This document shows, piece by piece, positions 8,031 to 19,622 of a stretch of 64,000 bases of DNA. Source of the DNA: Polyangium fumosum (GTDB lineage Bacteria > Myxococcota_A > Polyangia > Polyangiales > Polyangiaceae); NCBI RefSeq assembly GCF_005144585.1, contig NZ_SSMQ01000053.1, positions 1 through 64,000 of the forward strand, in the 5' to 3' direction. Every line of letters starts with the position of its first letter. Within the stretch, counting starts at the first letter, position 1. A program made the translations under genes and the position numbers. The notes beneath the pieces were generated by a model. It was not told the origin of the DNA, made no database searches, and saw only the letters and a list, made by a program, of their open reading frames with translations.

Positions 8031-9256
8031 TGCGTCTTGATCAACCCGCGTACGTCGCCGCGCTCGCGCTGCTTCTTTCGCTCACGCCCTCGTGCGCCAA
8101 GAAGAACGCCGAGCAGAAGGCCAAACCCGCGGAGAGCGCCACCGCCGAGCCCGCGCCGGCGGTCAAGTTCGCGAAGGTCACCGAGCGCAAGCTCTCGCCC
8201 ACGCTCGAGCTGACCGGCACGCTCGCCGCCGACGAGACCAGCGAGGTTGCTTCCGCGACCTCCGGCATCGTCACGAAGGTCGAGATCGACGTCGGCACGC
8301 GCGTGAAGAAGGGCGACATCCTCGTGCAGCTCGACAGCCGCGATCCGGCCCTGCGCGCACAGGCCGCCGACGCATCGGCGACCCAGGCGCTCGCCAAGCT
8401 CGGCGTGAAGTCGGGCCAGAAGTTCGATCCGAACAACGTCGCCGAGGTCCGCGCCGCGAAGGAGGGCATGGACCTCGCCGTGTCCGAGGCCGACCGGACG
8501 AAGAAGCTCTACGAGGGCGGATCGATTTCGGCGTCGCAGTGGGATCAGGCGCGATCCCGCGCCGAGCAGGCGCGCGCGCAGTACGAGGGCGCGCTGAACG
8601 GCGCGATGCAAGGCTGGGCAGGCCTCGCGGCCGCGCAATCCCAGGCGAACCTCGCCCGCAAATCGGTCGCCGACACGAGCATCCGCGCGCCCTTCGACGG
8701 CGCCGTCGCCGAGCGCCGCGCCACGGTCGGCGAGTTCGCGCCTATGGGCAAGGTCGTCGCCGTTGTCGTGCGCGACGAGATCCTGCGGCTGCGCATCGAC
8801 GTGCCGGAGACGGACGCGTCGAAGGTCACCGCGGGCAAGGAGGTGACGCTCACCGTCTCGGCGCACCCGGGCAAGACCTTCAAGGGCACGGTCAAGCGCG
8901 TCGGCGCGAGCCTCAAGGCGCAGTCGCGCACGCTGCCGATCGAGGCGGAGGTCCAGAACGCGGACGGCCAGCTCAAGCCTGGTTACTTCGCGCGCGCGTA
9001 CGTCGAGCTCGGCGAGGCCGACACGAACGCGATCTTCGTCCCCCGCGCCGCCGTCGGATCCAGCGGGAGCGCGAGCCGCGTCTTCGTTCGTGCGGGCAAC
9101 CGCGTCGTCGAGCGCATCGTCACGCTCGGCCGCGAGATCGACGGCGAGGTGGAGATCCGCGGCAACGTGACCGCGAACGACGAGATCGCGATCGAGCGAG
9201 TCGACCTCTTGCAGGACGGCGCCGACGTGAACGTCGCTGCCCCTGGAGCGAAGTAA
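8027..9256 (+). CDS. RND adaptor lipoprotein (membrane fusion protein)
   Basis: A 409-residue adaptor. Residues 1-23 are a lipoprotein signal ending in LTPSC (Cys23). The two barrel-sandwich halves are SATSGIVTKVEIDVGTRVKKGD near residues 75-97 and DTSIRAPFDGAVAERRATVGE near 218-238, around a long helical hairpin. The beta-barrel and membrane-proximal parts follow (VPETDASKVTAGKEVTL; PRAAVGSSGSASRVFV). It overlaps tetR by 4 bp and is separated from the permease by only 3 bp, so pump and adaptor are co-produced. It would sit in the periplasm anchored by lipid. Confidence 0.9.
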   Translation: MMRLDQPAYVAALALLLSLTPSCAKKNAEQKAKPAESATAEPAPAVKFAKVTERKLSPTLELTGTLAADETSEVASATSGIVTKVEIDVGTRVKKGDILVQLDSRDPALRAQAADASATQALAKLGVKSGQKFDPNNVAEVRAAKEGMDLAVSEADRTKKLYEGGSISASQWDQARSRAEQARAQYEGALNGAMQGWAGLAAAQSQANLARKSVADTSIRAPFDGAVAERRATVGEFAPMGKVVAVVVRDEILRLRIDVPETDASKVTAGKEVTLTVSAHPGKTFKGTVKRVGASLKAQSRTLPIEAEVQNADGQLKPGYFARAYVELGEADTNAIFVPRAAVGSSGSASRVFVRAGNRVVERIVTLGREIDGEVEIRGNVTANDEIAIERVDLLQDGADVNVAAPGAK

Positions 9257-9259
9257 CCC

Positions 9260-12455
<3,196 letters not shown>

Positions 12456-12457
<2 letters not shown>

Positions 12458-12579
12458 CAGGGGACGGATAAGCTTGCTGCGCGCCTCGAATCGTCGGTCG
12501 GGCTCCTCGGAATACGGGAGTATTCCTGCGTCGCCCTCCCTAGCTTCGAGGCGCTCGCGGCGCTTCTCCGCCCCCTGCT
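12456..12579. repeat. 124-bp nested palindrome between convergent genes
   Basis: The left and right halves are imperfect reverse complements that line up without gaps. Matching blocks from outside in: AGCAGGGG/CCCCTGCT (12456-12463 and 12572-12579), CGGA and AAGC blocks, GCGCCTCGAA/TTCGAGGCGC (12481-12490 and 12544-12553), and a central GGAATAC-GGGA-GTATTCC hairpin (12509-12526). The palindrome begins in the permease stop codon and ends 20 bp before the end of the convergent gene. It could serve as a two-way terminator, but its length suggests a miniature repeat element. Confidence 0.7.
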
Positions 12580-12599
12580 GATACTTTCCGCCTCTATCT

Positions 12600-13355
12600 C
12601 TACGCCTTCGGCAGGGTATCGTTCGCGACCGAGCGTCCGACGAGCCCGAGCAGCACGCACATCAGCCAAACGATCCATCCGGCGATTCGCCATCCCGTGT
12701 GCTCGGGGACCGTCGCGGCGACGGCGCCTAGGACGAGGCACGGAACCACGATGCAGCCGACGCCGCTCGTCTGCGCCTTGTCCGGCGGAGGGTTGATCTC
12801 GAATCGATCCCCCGCTGGGAGCAGCGCCGCCGCGTCGTCGGCCTGCCGAAAGGGATGGTTGCCGGCCGTGGCCTCGGGGAGCTTGCAGGCGAGGACGAAG
12901 CTTTGCGCGGGGCCGACCTCGAAGGAAAAGCGCTGACGGACGCCCCCGTCCTCGGTGGTGACCGACTCGGTCAGATGGCGGCGCGCGCCGCCGAAAGCGT
13001 GGACCTTGAGGCGATGGCCGGCGGGCAGTCGAAACGTGCGGCCGCTCTCGTCGGCGAGGAGGACCTCTACGGTTTCGAGCTCGGGTGCGCCCGAGAGGTC
13101 CTCGGCAGACTCGACGGAAGTGCCCATGTTGACGCGCGCAGCGCTGCCGGCGTCGACGACGTGGACACGGAGGCGCGCGAGGCCTGGGCTGAGATCGCCG
13201 GGCGCGCGGACCTCGTTCTCGGCCTTGGCGCGCCGCTCGTTCTCGCGCTGGACCCGCTTTGATTCCCGGAACGTCGCGAGGGCAAACGCCAAGCCGACGA
13301 GGACGGGGACGCCGACGCCGATGCCATTGCGGAGCAGGCCGGTGAGGTCGTGCAC
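12600..13355 (-). CDS. Membrane protein of unknown function
   Basis: I do not recognise the family. From the GTG at 13355 the protein is 251 residues (VHDLTGLLRNGIG...). One membrane segment lies near the N-terminus (VGVPVLVGLAFALATF), followed by a basic coiled stretch (ESKRVQRENERRAKAENEV). A beta-rich soluble domain of about 130 residues comes next (LRVHVVDAGSAARVNMG, VEVLLADESGRTFRLPAGHRL). Two membrane segments close it (CIVVPCLVLGAVAATV, IAGWIVWLMCVLLGLVG). The frame stays open upstream to an ATG at 13478, but that part runs antisense to a small ORF with protein-like sequence, so the shorter start is preferred. No clear ribosome site supports either. Confidence 0.5.
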   Translation of the reverse strand: MHDLTGLLRNGIGVGVPVLVGLAFALATFRESKRVQRENERRAKAENEVRAPGDLSPGLARLRVHVVDAGSAARVNMGTSVESAEDLSGAPELETVEVLLADESGRTFRLPAGHRLKVHAFGGARRHLTESVTTEDGGVRQRFSFEVGPAQSFVLACKLPEATAGNHPFRQADDAAALLPAGDRFEINPPPDKAQTSGVGCIVVPCLVLGAVAATVPEHTGWRIAGWIVWLMCVLLGLVGRSVANDTLPKA

Positions 13356-13413
13356 GAGGGGGAGGATATCCTGGGAGGGGCCGGGACGATGTTCCGTAAT
13401 CGGGTAGGCCGTC

Positions 13414-13503
13414 GTGCACGACCCCGAGGAGCTCCGCCGGTTCGCCCGCCAAGACTGGGCTGCCGCCGCGCGCGGCAAGGAGCTCTACGCCATGGGCCGG
13501 TGA
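13414..13503 (+). pseudogene. 29-codon ORF, possible truncated gene start
   Basis: GTG at 13414 opens a 29-residue frame (VHDPEELRRFARQDW, then AAAARGKELYAMGR) closed by TGA at 13501. The sequence is protein-like and reminds me of the N-terminus shared by a set of longer myxobacterial hypothetical proteins; that is from memory. It may be the remnant of such a gene, cut by a deletion or frameshift. It overlaps the longer possible start of the opposite-strand membrane protein. Confidence 0.3.
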
Positions 13504-13557
13504 TTCATGCGAGCGATCAAGCCCGAGGACACTATCCCCGCGCCCTGATCCGAGCCT

Positions 13558-14019
13558 TCACTCCGCGCACGAAGGCCACGGCACATTCCGGAGATAATAC
13601 TCCCACGTCTGGAAGTTCGACGTGTTGCTCCGCTGCACCTGCCCGCTCGTGCACCAGCGATTCTCGGTCCAGGACGTCCCGCGCGCGAGGCACTGGTATT
13701 GCACCGTGGCCCGCTTCGACCCGGCGCAGCCGTGAAACTTGTACTGGAGGCAGCTCTCCATGTCGGGCGTGACGTTCACCTTTTGCTCGGAAATCACGCT
13801 CGCCGCGTCGCACGCATCGCCGCTCCCGTCTCCGTCGCAATCGGATTGCGACGGATTCGCGACGTGCGGGCAGTTGTCGGACATGTCCGAAATGCCGTCG
13901 CCGTCGCTGTCGATGGGGCCGCGGACCTGGCCCGCAGAGGCCACGTCGGTCGTCCCTGACATCGTCCCGAGCGCGGCGAACAGCACCGCAATACGAATGG
14001 CTCGCCTTGTTCCACGCAT
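13558..14019 (-). CDS. Secreted protein with thrombospondin type 3-like calcium-binding repeat
   Basis: A 153-residue protein with a signal peptide (MRGTRRAIRIAVLFAALG, cut near ASAGQ). Residues 35-70 hold acidic TSP3-type calcium loops: DSDGDGISDMSDNCP, then DCDGDGSGDACD. The remaining 85 residues are a small Cys-rich domain with four more cysteines (MESCLQY, HGCAGS, QYQCLARG, RWCTSG) and aromatic residues. No known enzyme motif is visible. It is probably exported and stabilised by Ca2+ and disulfides. It stands alone on its strand, 95 bp from the next gene. Confidence 0.65.
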   Translation of the reverse strand: MRGTRRAIRIAVLFAALGTMSGTTDVASAGQVRGPIDSDGDGISDMSDNCPHVANPSQSDCDGDGSGDACDAASVISEQKVNVTPDMESCLQYKFHGCAGSKRATVQYQCLARGTSWTENRWCTSGQVQRSNTSNFQTWEYYLRNVPWPSCAE

Positions 14020-14114
14020 GTGATCCCCTGCGGAGCAGGAAGTGCGCCGAGCCTAGTCGTGCCGCTGGAGGCGGGCCAAATTCCAGCGGCCGGCGCCTCA
14101 CATGACAGGGGAAA

Positions 14115-15440
14115 TCAGGCGGGATCCAGGAAAACGTAGCGACGTTGCTTCGCGGCCGCGAGCAGATCCGCGCGGTGGTCCGGGTGCGCGATGTCGATGA
14201 GCGCGAGCGCACGCTCACGAATGTTTTTGCCCCAAAGATCCGCGATGCCGTGCTCGGTCACCACGTAATGGACGTCGCCGCGGCTCGTCACGATGCCCGC
14301 GCCGGCCTCCAGCGTCGCCGCGATGCGGCTCACGGCGCCCTTCTTCGCCGTCGAGCGCATCGCGATGATCGGCTTGCCCCCGCGGCTCCGCGCCGCGCCG
14401 CGGATGAAGTCCACCTGGCCGCCGATGCCCGAGAAGAACCGGCCCGCGAGCGTGTCGGCCGCGACCTGGCCCGTCAGATCGATCGCGAGGGCCGCGTTGA
14501 TCGCGATCATCTGATCGTTGCGCGCGATGGTGAACGGGTCGTTCGTGAAGCTCGACGAGCGCATCTCCACGAAGGGGTTGTCGTGCACCCAGCGGTAGAG
14601 CGCGCGGCTGCCCATCACGAACGAGGTCACGATCTTCCCCGGCAAGAGCGTCTTCTTGCGGCAGGTGATCACGCCTTTGTGCACGAGGTGCATCACGCCG
14701 TCGGAGAACATCTCCGTGTGGATGCCGAGATCGTGGTGCCCGTCGAGCGCCGCGAGCGCCGCGTCCGGGATCTTGCCGATGCCCATCTGCAGCGTCGCGC
14801 CGTCCGGCACCAGGCTCGCCACGTGGCGGCCGATCGCCCGGTCGACGTCGTCGAGCGGCTCGGCCTCGCGCTCCGGCAGCTCGTCGTCGACGGGCACGAG
14901 GTGGCCGATCCGATCCACGTGCAGGAACGAGTCGCCGTGGGTCCGCGGCATACGCGGGTTCACCTCGGCGAGCACGAGATCGGCCGTGTCGATCGCGGCG
15001 CGCACGATGTCCACCGAGACGCCGAGGCTCACGTAGCCGTGCTCGTCCGGCGGCGAGACCTGCACGAGCGCGACGTCGATCTTCACGCGGCCCGAGCAGA
15101 TGAGCTGCGGGATCTCCGAGAGGAAGACCGGCATGAAGTCGGCGCGCCCCTCGGCCACGGCCTCGCGCACGTTCGCGCCGATGAAAAACGCCGTGTGGCG
15201 GAAGCGTCTTTCGAGGCCCGGCTTCACGTACGGCGCGGGGCCGAGCGTGAGCAGGTGGACGATCTCGTTGCCTTCGAGGTGCGTCCCCTTCTCGGTCATC
15301 GCCTCGACGAGCCGCGCCGGCTCCGCCGCGCCCGAGCCGATGAGGATGCGGCGCCCCGGCGGGATCGCCCGCACGGCACCTTCGGCTGTCGTGATCTTGT
15401 CCGCGAAACGCTCACGCCAATCCATGTGGTTCCCTGCCAT
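14115..15440 (-). CDS. Acetyl-CoA hydrolase/4-hydroxybutyrate CoA-transferase family protein
   Basis: A 441-residue member of the class I CoA-transferase family (acetyl-CoA hydrolase, succinyl-CoA:acetate or 4-hydroxybutyrate CoA-transferase). The active-site Glu is seen in GIHTEMFSDG near residue 240. Other family segments are VSPPDEHGYVSLGVSVD, LQMGIGKIPDAAL, and GIGGQVDFIRGAARSRGGK in the C-terminal domain. It moves CoA between carboxylic acids through a glutamyl-CoA intermediate in the cytoplasm. It starts 4 bp after the FGGY kinase stop, so the two are one operon. An ATG 15 bp further in (MDWRERF) is an equally good start. Which acid it serves cannot be told. Confidence 0.82.
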   Translation of the reverse strand: MAGNHMDWRERFADKITTAEGAVRAIPPGRRILIGSGAAEPARLVEAMTEKGTHLEGNEIVHLLTLGPAPYVKPGLERRFRHTAFFIGANVREAVAEGRADFMPVFLSEIPQLICSGRVKIDVALVQVSPPDEHGYVSLGVSVDIVRAAIDTADLVLAEVNPRMPRTHGDSFLHVDRIGHLVPVDDELPEREAEPLDDVDRAIGRHVASLVPDGATLQMGIGKIPDAALAALDGHHDLGIHTEMFSDGVMHLVHKGVITCRKKTLLPGKIVTSFVMGSRALYRWVHDNPFVEMRSSSFTNDPFTIARNDQMIAINAALAIDLTGQVAADTLAGRFFSGIGGQVDFIRGAARSRGGKPIIAMRSTAKKGAVSRIAATLEAGAGIVTSRGDVHYVVTEHGIADLWGKNIRERALALIDIAHPDHRADLLAAAKQRRYVFLDPA

Positions 15441-15444
15441 CTCG

Positions 15445-17109
15445 TCACGCGTCTTCGCGCATGAGCGCGCGATACGCCATCTGATCTTCGTACATCCGCA
15501 AAAAGACCCGGTGCTTCCGGTCGTGGAAGCGCGCGACCTCGCCGCCCGTGGGCGTGACGACCGCGCCGGCCTCGCTCATCGCGCCCATCGCCGCGAGCAC
15601 GGTCGGCTGATCGCCCGAGGCCACGGCGCCGAGGATCGCCGCGCCGAGCAGGACCGCCTCGGGCTCGCGGGGCAGGATCACGCGGCATCCGGTCACGTCC
15701 GCGTGTTCCCGCACGAAGACCGGGTTTTTCGTGTCCCCGCCCGTCGCGTAGAGCGCCTCGATCCGGTAGCCCGCCTGGTTCATCGCCGTGAGGATGTGCC
15801 GCGTCCCGTGCGCGAGCGCCTGGATCGTCGCGAGGTACAGGACCGCGAGCGCGTCGACGTCGTCCGCGAGCCCGAGCCCGCTCACCATGCCCTTGAGCGT
15901 CGGATCGGCCCGCGGCGAACGGTTGCCGTGGTGGTCCGGCAGCACGTGCACGTCGCGCGTGATGGCTGCCGGGAACGCGGCTTTCGCGGCGAGCGCGTCG
16001 AGCCGCTCGTTCAAGAGCGCGTACACCGTCGTCCCGCGCCGCCGCGCTTCCTCCGCGAGCTCCGGCCCCCGCGCGTGCGCATGCACGACGTGATCGATGA
16101 GCGCGCCCGTCGCGCTTTGCCCGCCCTCCGTGAGCCAGAGGCCCGGGATCATGGCCGAGTTGTAGGGGCCCCACACGCCCGGCACGAAGCGCGCTTCGCG
16201 GGACGACGCCATGTGGCACGTCGACGTCCCGCCGATGAGCGCGAGCCGCTCCTCCATCGCGCCTTCGTCCGGAGCCACGCCCTTCGTTGGGATGCCAAGC
16301 AACCCGAGCCCGCCGGCGTGCGCGTCGATGATCGGCACCGCCACGGCCGTCCCTGCGCGGAGGCCCAGCTCGGCCGCGGCGCGCTCCGTCAAACCCCCTG
16401 CGCGCTCGCCCATGGGCCGCACGCGCTTGCCGATGCGGGCGAACCCCTCGTCGACGAGATCCCCGAGGCCGATCGACCGGAAATACGTGTCGTCCCAGCG
16501 CCCGATGCTCCCGTCCGCGCCGGGCTCGTGCCCGAGGTAGGTCCACTTGCACACGGTGGTGCAGAGCGAACGCACGTCGCTCCCGGTCGCGCGATAGGCC
16601 AGAAAATCCGGCAGATCCAGGAAACGCGCGGCGCGCCTATAACTCGCGCCGAGGTGCGTCGCGAGCCAGAGGAGCTTCGGCGTCTGCATCTCCGGCGAGA
16701 TCACGCCGCCCACGTACCGCAGCACCTCGTGGCCGCCGGCGTTGATGCGCGCGGCCTCCTCGATCGCGCGGTGATCCATCCACACGATCACGTTCCATCG
16801 ATCGTCGCCCGTGGGGCTCACGGTCACGGGGCGATCGCCCTCGTCGAGCAGCACGAGCGAGCACGTCGCGTCGAACCCCACGCCGACCACGAATTCCGGG
16901 CGATCACCCGCTTCGCGCAGCGCGCTTCGCGTGGCCTCACACGCGGCCGCCCAGATCTCGTCGGACGACTGCTCGACGAAGTCCGGCGCGGGGCGATGCA
17001 GCGAGATCGGTCGTACGCCGATCCCGAGCTTGCGTCCTTGGCCGTCGAAGAGGGCGGCACGTACGCTCCCTGTGCCCACGTCGATCCCGAGATAGTGACG
17101 GTCTTGCAT
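15445..17109 (-). CDS. FGGY-family carbohydrate kinase, D-ribulokinase-like
   Basis: A 554-residue sugar kinase. The phosphate-binding start YLGIDVGTGSVRAALFDGQG is typical of the FGGY fold, followed by GVGFDATCSLVLLD and the WMDHRA segment that places it in the ribulo-/ribitol-kinase branch (YDR109C/FGGY-like). The C-terminal ATP site shows ALYATGGDTKNPVFVRE. It would phosphorylate a ketopentose or polyol brought in by the divergent ABC importer. The start codons of kinase and binding protein are only 24 bp apart, which points to shared control. The CoA-transferase follows it. Exact substrate is an inference. Confidence 0.82.
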   Translation of the reverse strand: MQDRHYLGIDVGTGSVRAALFDGQGRKLGIGVRPISLHRPAPDFVEQSSDEIWAAACEATRSALREAGDRPEFVVGVGFDATCSLVLLDEGDRPVTVSPTGDDRWNVIVWMDHRAIEEAARINAGGHEVLRYVGGVISPEMQTPKLLWLATHLGASYRRAARFLDLPDFLAYRATGSDVRSLCTTVCKWTYLGHEPGADGSIGRWDDTYFRSIGLGDLVDEGFARIGKRVRPMGERAGGLTERAAAELGLRAGTAVAVPIIDAHAGGLGLLGIPTKGVAPDEGAMEERLALIGGTSTCHMASSREARFVPGVWGPYNSAMIPGLWLTEGGQSATGALIDHVVHAHARGPELAEEARRRGTTVYALLNERLDALAAKAAFPAAITRDVHVLPDHHGNRSPRADPTLKGMVSGLGLADDVDALAVLYLATIQALAHGTRHILTAMNQAGYRIEALYATGGDTKNPVFVREHADVTGCRVILPREPEAVLLGAAILGAVASGDQPTVLAAMGAMSEAGAVVTPTGGEVARFHDRKHRVFLRMYEDQMAYRALMREDA

Positions 17110-17113
17110 CCCG

Positions 17114-17129
17114 GCCGATTATACTCGGC
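17114..17129. promoter_or_regulatory. Inverted repeat in 24-bp divergent gap
   Basis: GCCGA-TTATAC-TCGGC is a perfect 5-bp inverted repeat that almost fills the gap between the kinase and binding-protein start codons. TATACT at 17120-17125 resembles a -10 element and ends 8 bp before the binding-protein ATG, so that transcript would be leaderless or nearly so. A regulator bound here could control both directions. Confidence 0.45.
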
Positions 17130-17133
17130 GCCC

Positions 17134-18123
17134 ATGTTTGGCCGGACCCTTCGTTTCGCCCTCACGCTCGTCGCCGCGCTGCTCCTGCTCTCGTGCAATC
17201 GAAGCAAGGACGGAGGCGCGACCAAGATCGCCGTCATCCCCAAGGGCACGACGCACGAGTTCTGGAAGGCCGTGCATGCGGGCGCCGTCAAAGCCTCGCG
17301 CGAGATCGGCGTGGAGATCGTGTGGAAGGGCCCGCTCGCGGAGGACGATCTCAAGGGGCAGATCGACGTCGTGCAGAGCTTCGTCGCCCAGGGCGTCAGC
17401 GGCATCGTGCTCGCGCCGCTCAACGACAAGGCCCTCGAAAAGCCGGTCGAGGGCGCCGTGAAGGCGAACATCCCCGTCGTGATCTTCGACTCGGATCTCG
17501 CGGGGAGCGCCCACAAGAGCTTCGTCGCGACCGACAACCTCGCGGCCGGCCGGCTCGCCGGCGAGAAGCTCGCCGCGCTGCTCGGGCAGAAGGGCAAGAT
17601 CGCGGTGCTCCGCTACCAGGAGGGCTCGGCGAGCACGCAGAAGCGCGAGGAGGGCTTTCTGGAGGCCATCCGGAAGATGCCCGAGATCAAGATCGTGAGC
17701 GACAACCAGTACGGCGGCGCCACCACGGAGAGCGCCTTCGAGAAGGCCGAGAGCCTGCTCGCCGCGCAGAGCGCCGGCAGCGGCGGCGTGGACGGTGTTT
17801 TCTGTCCCAACGAATCGACCACGTTCGGGATGCTGCTCGCGCTGCGGAAGGCGGGGCTCGCCGGGAAGATCAAGTTCGTCGGGTTCGACGCCTCGGAAAA
17901 GCTCGTCGGCGCGCTCCGGGATGGGCACGTGGACGCGCTCGTCGTGCAGGATCCCTTCAAGATCGGCTACGAGGCCGTGCGCGCGATGGCCGAGATCCTC
18001 GCCGGCAAGCCCGTCGCGCCGCGCATCGACACGGGCGCGGTGGTCGTCGACAAGGCGAGCCTCGACAAGCCCGAGACGAAGGCGATCGTCGCGCCCGACC
18101 TCGCGCCGTGGCTCGGGAAGTGA
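17134..18123 (+). CDS. Sugar ABC transporter substrate-binding lipoprotein
   Basis: A 329-residue periplasmic binding protein of the ribose/galactose type (Peripla_BP_4). The signal ends in LLLLSC with Cys21 as lipid site. The fold markers are IAVIPKGTTHEFWKAVHAGA, then QSFVAQGVSGIVLAPLND, VIFDSDLAGSAHKSFVATDN, GVFCPNESTTFGML and ALVVQDPFKIGYEAV. It is too short on aromatic motifs to name the ligand, but the neighbouring FGGY kinase suggests a pentose or polyol. It overlaps the ATPase gene by 4 bp (GTGA), so the importer genes are one operon. Confidence 0.88.
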   Translation: MFGRTLRFALTLVAALLLLSCNRSKDGGATKIAVIPKGTTHEFWKAVHAGAVKASREIGVEIVWKGPLAEDDLKGQIDVVQSFVAQGVSGIVLAPLNDKALEKPVEGAVKANIPVVIFDSDLAGSAHKSFVATDNLAAGRLAGEKLAALLGQKGKIAVLRYQEGSASTQKREEGFLEAIRKMPEIKIVSDNQYGGATTESAFEKAESLLAAQSAGSGGVDGVFCPNESTTFGMLLALRKAGLAGKIKFVGFDASEKLVGALRDGHVDALVVQDPFKIGYEAVRAMAEILAGKPVAPRIDTGAVVVDKASLDKPETKAIVAPDLAPWLGK

Positions 18124-19622
18124 GCGGCGTCGTCGCGCAGGGCGTGACGAAGGCGTACGGCGCGACGACCGCGCTCGCCGGCGTGGATCTCGACGTCCGC
18201 GCCGGCGAGGTGCACGCGTTGCTCGGCGAAAACGGGGCGGGGAAGAGCACGCTCGTGAAGATCCTGGCCGGCGCGGTGCGGCCGGACGGCGGGCGCCTCA
18301 CGCTCGACGGCGCGCCGTTCGCGCCGAAAGATCCCGCCGCCGCGCGCGCGGCCGGCGTGCGCCTCGTCAGCCAGGAGCGCGCGCTTTGCCCGCACATGAC
18401 CGTGGAGGAGAACGTCCTGCTTGGCGGCGAGCCCACACGGTTCGGCGTACTCAAGCGCGAGGAAGCGCGGGCGATCGCGGCCCGCGCGCTCCTCGCGATC
18501 GATCCTACGGGCGCGAAGAAACATCGCCTGCGGCCGGACGCGCTCGTGCGGGATCTCGGCCCGGGGGAGCGGCAGCTCGTGGAGATCGCCCGCGCCATCA
18601 CGGAGCCTCGTTGCCGCTTGCTCCTGCTCGACGAGCCCACGTCGAGCCTCGGCGCCGACGACGTCGAGGCCCTCTTCGCCGTCGTCTCCCGCCTGCGCGA
18701 GGCCGGCCTCGCCGTCGTGTACATCTCGCACCACCTCGACGAGATCCGCCGCATCGCAGACCGCTTCACGGTGATCCGCGACGGCCGCACGGCCGGGACC
18801 GGCCGCGTCGCCGAGGCCACGCCCGCGGACATCGTGACCATGATGGCCGGTCGATCCATCGAGGATCTCTATCCACGATCGCCGCGCGTCCCCGGCGACG
18901 TCGTCCTCTCGACGCAGGATCTCGCGGGCGCGGGGTTGCCCGTGCGCGCGAGCCTCGTGCTTCGCCGCGGCGAGGTGCTCGGCATCGCCGGCCTCGTCGG
19001 CTCGGGCCGCACCGAGCTATTGCGCGCGATCTTCGGCCTTGATCGCGTGCGCCGCGGCGAGGTGCGCGTCGGCGCGTACGTGGGCCCGGCTTCGCCCGCG
19101 GCCCGGCTCGCGCAGGGCGTGGGCCTGCTCAGCGAGGATCGCGGCGGCGAGGGCCTCGCGCTCGGGCTCACGATCGCGGACAACGTCACGCTCTCGCGGC
19201 TCGTGGGCCTCGGCCCGCTCGGGTTCGTCACGCCTGCGCGGATGCGCGCGGCGGCCGCGCGGTTCATCGAGAAGCTCGGCGTCGTCTGCGCGGGGCCCGA
19301 CGCGCCCGTCGGCTCGCTCTCGGGCGGCAACCAGCAGAAGGTCGCGCTCGCGCGGCTGCTCTACCACGACGTCGACGTGCTCCTGCTCGACGAGCCCACG
19401 CGCGGCGTGGACGTGGGCGCCCGCGCCGCGATCTACGCGCTCATCGACCGGCTCGCGTGTGAATCGAACAAGGCTGTCCTCGTGGTGTCGAGCGCGGCCG
19501 AGGAGCTCGTGGGGATCGCGGACCGCATCGCGGTCATGCACAAGGGCGAGCTTGGCCCGGCGCGGCCGGTGGGCGAGCTCGACGTCCGCGCGGTGATGCT
19601 GGAGCAGGCAGGGGCCTCATGA
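18120..19622 (+). CDS. Sugar ABC transporter ATPase, duplicated domain (RbsA/MglA type)
   Basis: From the GTG at 18120 the protein is 500 residues, the normal length for a two-domain sugar importer ATPase. Domain 1 has a full Walker A (GENGAGKST, residues 36-44), a signature variant (LGPGERQLVEIARA) and Walker B (LLLLDEPTSSLG). Domain 2 has a degenerate Walker A (GLVGSGRTEL), the expected state for this family, with intact signature LSGGNQQKVALARLL and Walker B LLLDEPTRGVDVG. Domain 1 is therefore probably the main ATP-hydrolysing site. It overlaps its neighbours by 4 bp at both ends. Confidence 0.9.
   Translation: MSGVVAQGVTKAYGATTALAGVDLDVRAGEVHALLGENGAGKSTLVKILAGAVRPDGGRLTLDGAPFAPKDPAAARAAGVRLVSQERALCPHMTVEENVLLGGEPTRFGVLKREEARAIAARALLAIDPTGAKKHRLRPDALVRDLGPGERQLVEIARAITEPRCRLLLLDEPTSSLGADDVEALFAVVSRLREAGLAVVYISHHLDEIRRIADRFTVIRDGRTAGTGRVAEATPADIVTMMAGRSIEDLYPRSPRVPGDVVLSTQDLAGAGLPVRASLVLRRGEVLGIAGLVGSGRTELLRAIFGLDRVRRGEVRVGAYVGPASPAARLAQGVGLLSEDRGGEGLALGLTIADNVTLSRLVGLGPLGFVTPARMRAAAARFIEKLGVVCAGPDAPVGSLSGGNQQKVALARLLYHDVDVLLLDEPTRGVDVGARAAIYALIDRLACESNKAVLVVSSAAEELVGIADRIAVMHKGELGPARPVGELDVRAVMLEQAGAS

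Noticed and set aside
15100-17133. Plus-strand extension upstream of the sugar-binding protein
   Set aside because: Open by chance across the antisense kinase gene; the ATG at 17134 gives the signal peptide and normal length.
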